64,000 nucleotides of DNA from Casuarina equisetifolia (lineage: Eukaryota; Streptophyta; Magnoliopsida; Fagales; Casuarinaceae), in assembly GCA_028551475.1 (NCBI GenBank), contig CM052356.1, positions 9,265,884 to 9,329,883 on the forward strand. Reading direction: 5' to 3'. The notes under the pieces were generated by a model. It worked only from the letters and a program-made list of their open reading frames with translations. It was not told where the DNA came from and searched no databases. A program made the translations under genes and the position numbers. Positions 62,455 through 64,000 of this stretch are shown piece by piece. Position 1 is the first letter of the stretch. The number at the start of each line of letters is the position of its first letter.

Positions 62455-64000
62455 TTACCACGGTTGACACAACCGCCAAATTGCCAACGTCATGCTGACT
62501 ACACCCACGATGTTCTGCAGTCCGAACACGTGCGCACGCGTGGACGGCGATGAGCTACTTTCATCCAGGGCTCCTTCGTAGATCATTGTGCTATTGATGG
62601 TCGGCGAAGTTGTAGTCGCCGTCGGAGTTGAGGTGGTCGGCGTACCTTGCGAAGCTTTTTGGCTGCACCCAAAAATTTACCGTTAGCAACAGGGAGTACA
62701 ACATACATATTATTAGTCTAATCGTTTTTCTAGCCGTTAGTGGGTACAGAATAAATGACCGTTGCCTAGGTCATGGTGAAACTACAGGAAAGTGTGTGCA
62801 GATCATCTATGTCAGTTGACCCGTATCTCTAGGCTCACAATACAATAGAGATTCGGGAAAAGTGTTTCGTCCTCGCCTCGGAAGGTGCATTTCATTATGG
62901 ACACTCTCTGGGGACCCCCAACTTTATGCAGACCATTATTATATTGCCCATCCTGCCGCCTTCACTCATCCACTTGGGCTACGCATCTCGAGATGGTGCG
63001 ATGGTGAGATGGTGGGGGGATTTTTAGCATGTCAGGGGTCTTTCTGTCACATGGACCACGACCGATTTCTTTGACATTCAGGAAGGGTAGGTTTGGGTTT
63101 TGACATCTGAACGGCTCCAGTACGGCATTTATGACTATTGTTCCCCGTGTTCGTGTTCGTGTTCGTGTTCGGTCGCCAAATTAATTGACAAGATGGGGTT
63201 GGACGGGATCTGAGAGCAAGAATACCAGCATCTGGGATGCGGCAACCAACGGCCAATCTGATCACTCTCAACGTTAAAAGTTAACGTTAAAAGTTGGGGG
63301 AGGGCTAACGTTCATATCGACGGGCTTCATATAATCTTTTGTGGACAAAACTACCCTTTTTACCGTTTAAAGAGAGCGGAAAAGCGGAATGTTATGTAAA
63401 TTTACCTCGTGTTTGGTGTGGGGCAGAAAGTAACAGTGTAATCCGCTGAGGCGCATGTGAAAGTGCTCGTCTTGTCGTCGTAGGCGTAGCTGTAGGCCTG
63501 AGGACACGCGCTCTTGAAAATCTGCGAGTATGAAGATGGTTTGCATGTATTCGGTGAGCCATACGCGCCGCTGCAACAGTACTGGGGTTGGGCGAAGGCC
63601 TCGCACGCGCTCTTGCAGGCAACACTCCCTTCGCTGTCACTCATGACCTGTAGCTCTGAGGGGCAGGAGTCGTTGAGGTCGGCCACACACCCAACGGTTG
63701 TGCAATTCTGACCGGTCCCACCCTGGGGCATCACCTGCATCGGGAGGTTGTACCCGTCGACCAAGCTAACATCGAAGAAGTCCATTCCACCCGAGCCGTC
63801 GAGCGTGAACTCGGCTAAAGTCGCCGGCGGGGCGGCTCCATTCCCTGAGCACTCAACTTTTCCGGAGCCGCAATCACCTGTGACACACGAAAACTTGCCT
63901 GTGGAGTCCTGGGAGCAGTGGGTTCGGCCCCAGAAGCGACCGCCCCAGGAGGTCGGTGCGGAGATACTCTTTGACTCGTCCTTTTGAAGCGCAAAGCCGG
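62455..64000 (-). CDS. Thaumatin-like protein (PR-5 family), 5' end outside window
   Basis: Minus-strand gene, partial. Exons seen: 64000-63406 (continuing beyond the window) and 62662-62455. The visible protein begins FALQKDESKSISAPTSWGGR and runs through FWGRTHC, DFFDVSLVDGYN, CKSACEAF, PQYCCSGAY, YAYDD and FCPTPNTR. It then goes via the splice at 63406/62662 into a Ser/Thr-rich stalk (SQKASQGTPTTSTPT) and a moderately hydrophobic end (IVGVVSMTLAIWRLCQPW) with stop at 62455-62457. The stop and splice positions are clear and the visible frame is intact. The C-terminal end could be a GPI signal. The signal-peptide exon and N-terminus are not in the window. It shares the exon structure of the gene at 50.8-52.4 kb. 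Confidence 0.93.
63147..63171. repeat. (GTGTTC)n short microsatellite
   Basis: About four copies of GTGTTC in the last intron of the partial thaumatin-like gene. Confidence 0.85.

Noticed and set aside
1-64000. CRISPR arrays, operons, bacterial or organellar inserts
   Set aside because: The repeats present lack regular spacers, genes are intron-split and separately promoted, and no plastid or mitochondrial gene was recognised.

Overview
The window is nuclear DNA from a dicot-like flowering plant, probably woody. Coding blocks are split by AT-rich GT-AG introns, and the proteins are plant-type: a KIN-6 kinesin, DEAD-box helicase RH28, an ER HSP90 ending in KDEL, and GPI-type thaumatin-like proteins. 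I cannot name the species.

Layout: 1-5.0 kb is a graveyard with leucine-rich-repeat gene remnants (+) and a broken Ty3/gypsy-type retroelement fossil (-). 5.8-15.5 kb is a kinesin-6 gene (+) of about 21 exons. 17.7-23.6 kb is a TFIIS-N-domain protein gene with DLN motifs (+), with a long leader intron and a 20-codon upstream ORF. 24.8-33.2 kb is the RH28 helicase gene (-), 19 exons joining in frame to 754 codons. 35.7-36.8 kb is an intronless zinc-ribbon/RING-H2 E3 ligase (-). 39.2-39.7 kb is a small two-pass membrane protein (-). 40.8-42.4 kb is AT-rich tandem-repeat DNA. 43.2-49.1 kb is the ER chaperone GRP94/HSP90-7 (+), preceded by an exact ER-stress element (CCAAT-N9-CCACG). 50.8-52.4 kb is a complete thaumatin-like gene (-). 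52.4-62.4 kb shows no gene. From 62.5 kb to the window end is a second thaumatin-like gene (-), whose 5' part lies outside.

The genes are ordinary euchromatic neighbours, not a pathway cluster. RH28 carries telo-boxes and site II elements as expected of a ribosome-biogenesis gene, GRP94 carries unfolded-protein-response elements, and the two thaumatin-like genes are related copies sharing an intron position. The main oddity is that three + strand genes (kinesin-6, TFIIS-N protein, GRP94) each have places where the conserved frame is one base short, and the kinesin tail also has an in-frame TAG, while the helicase, RING and thaumatin-like genes are clean. In an essential single-copy-type gene such as GRP94 this looks more like residual assembly error than real decay, but the sequence alone cannot decide. 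I found no previously undescribed biological system.
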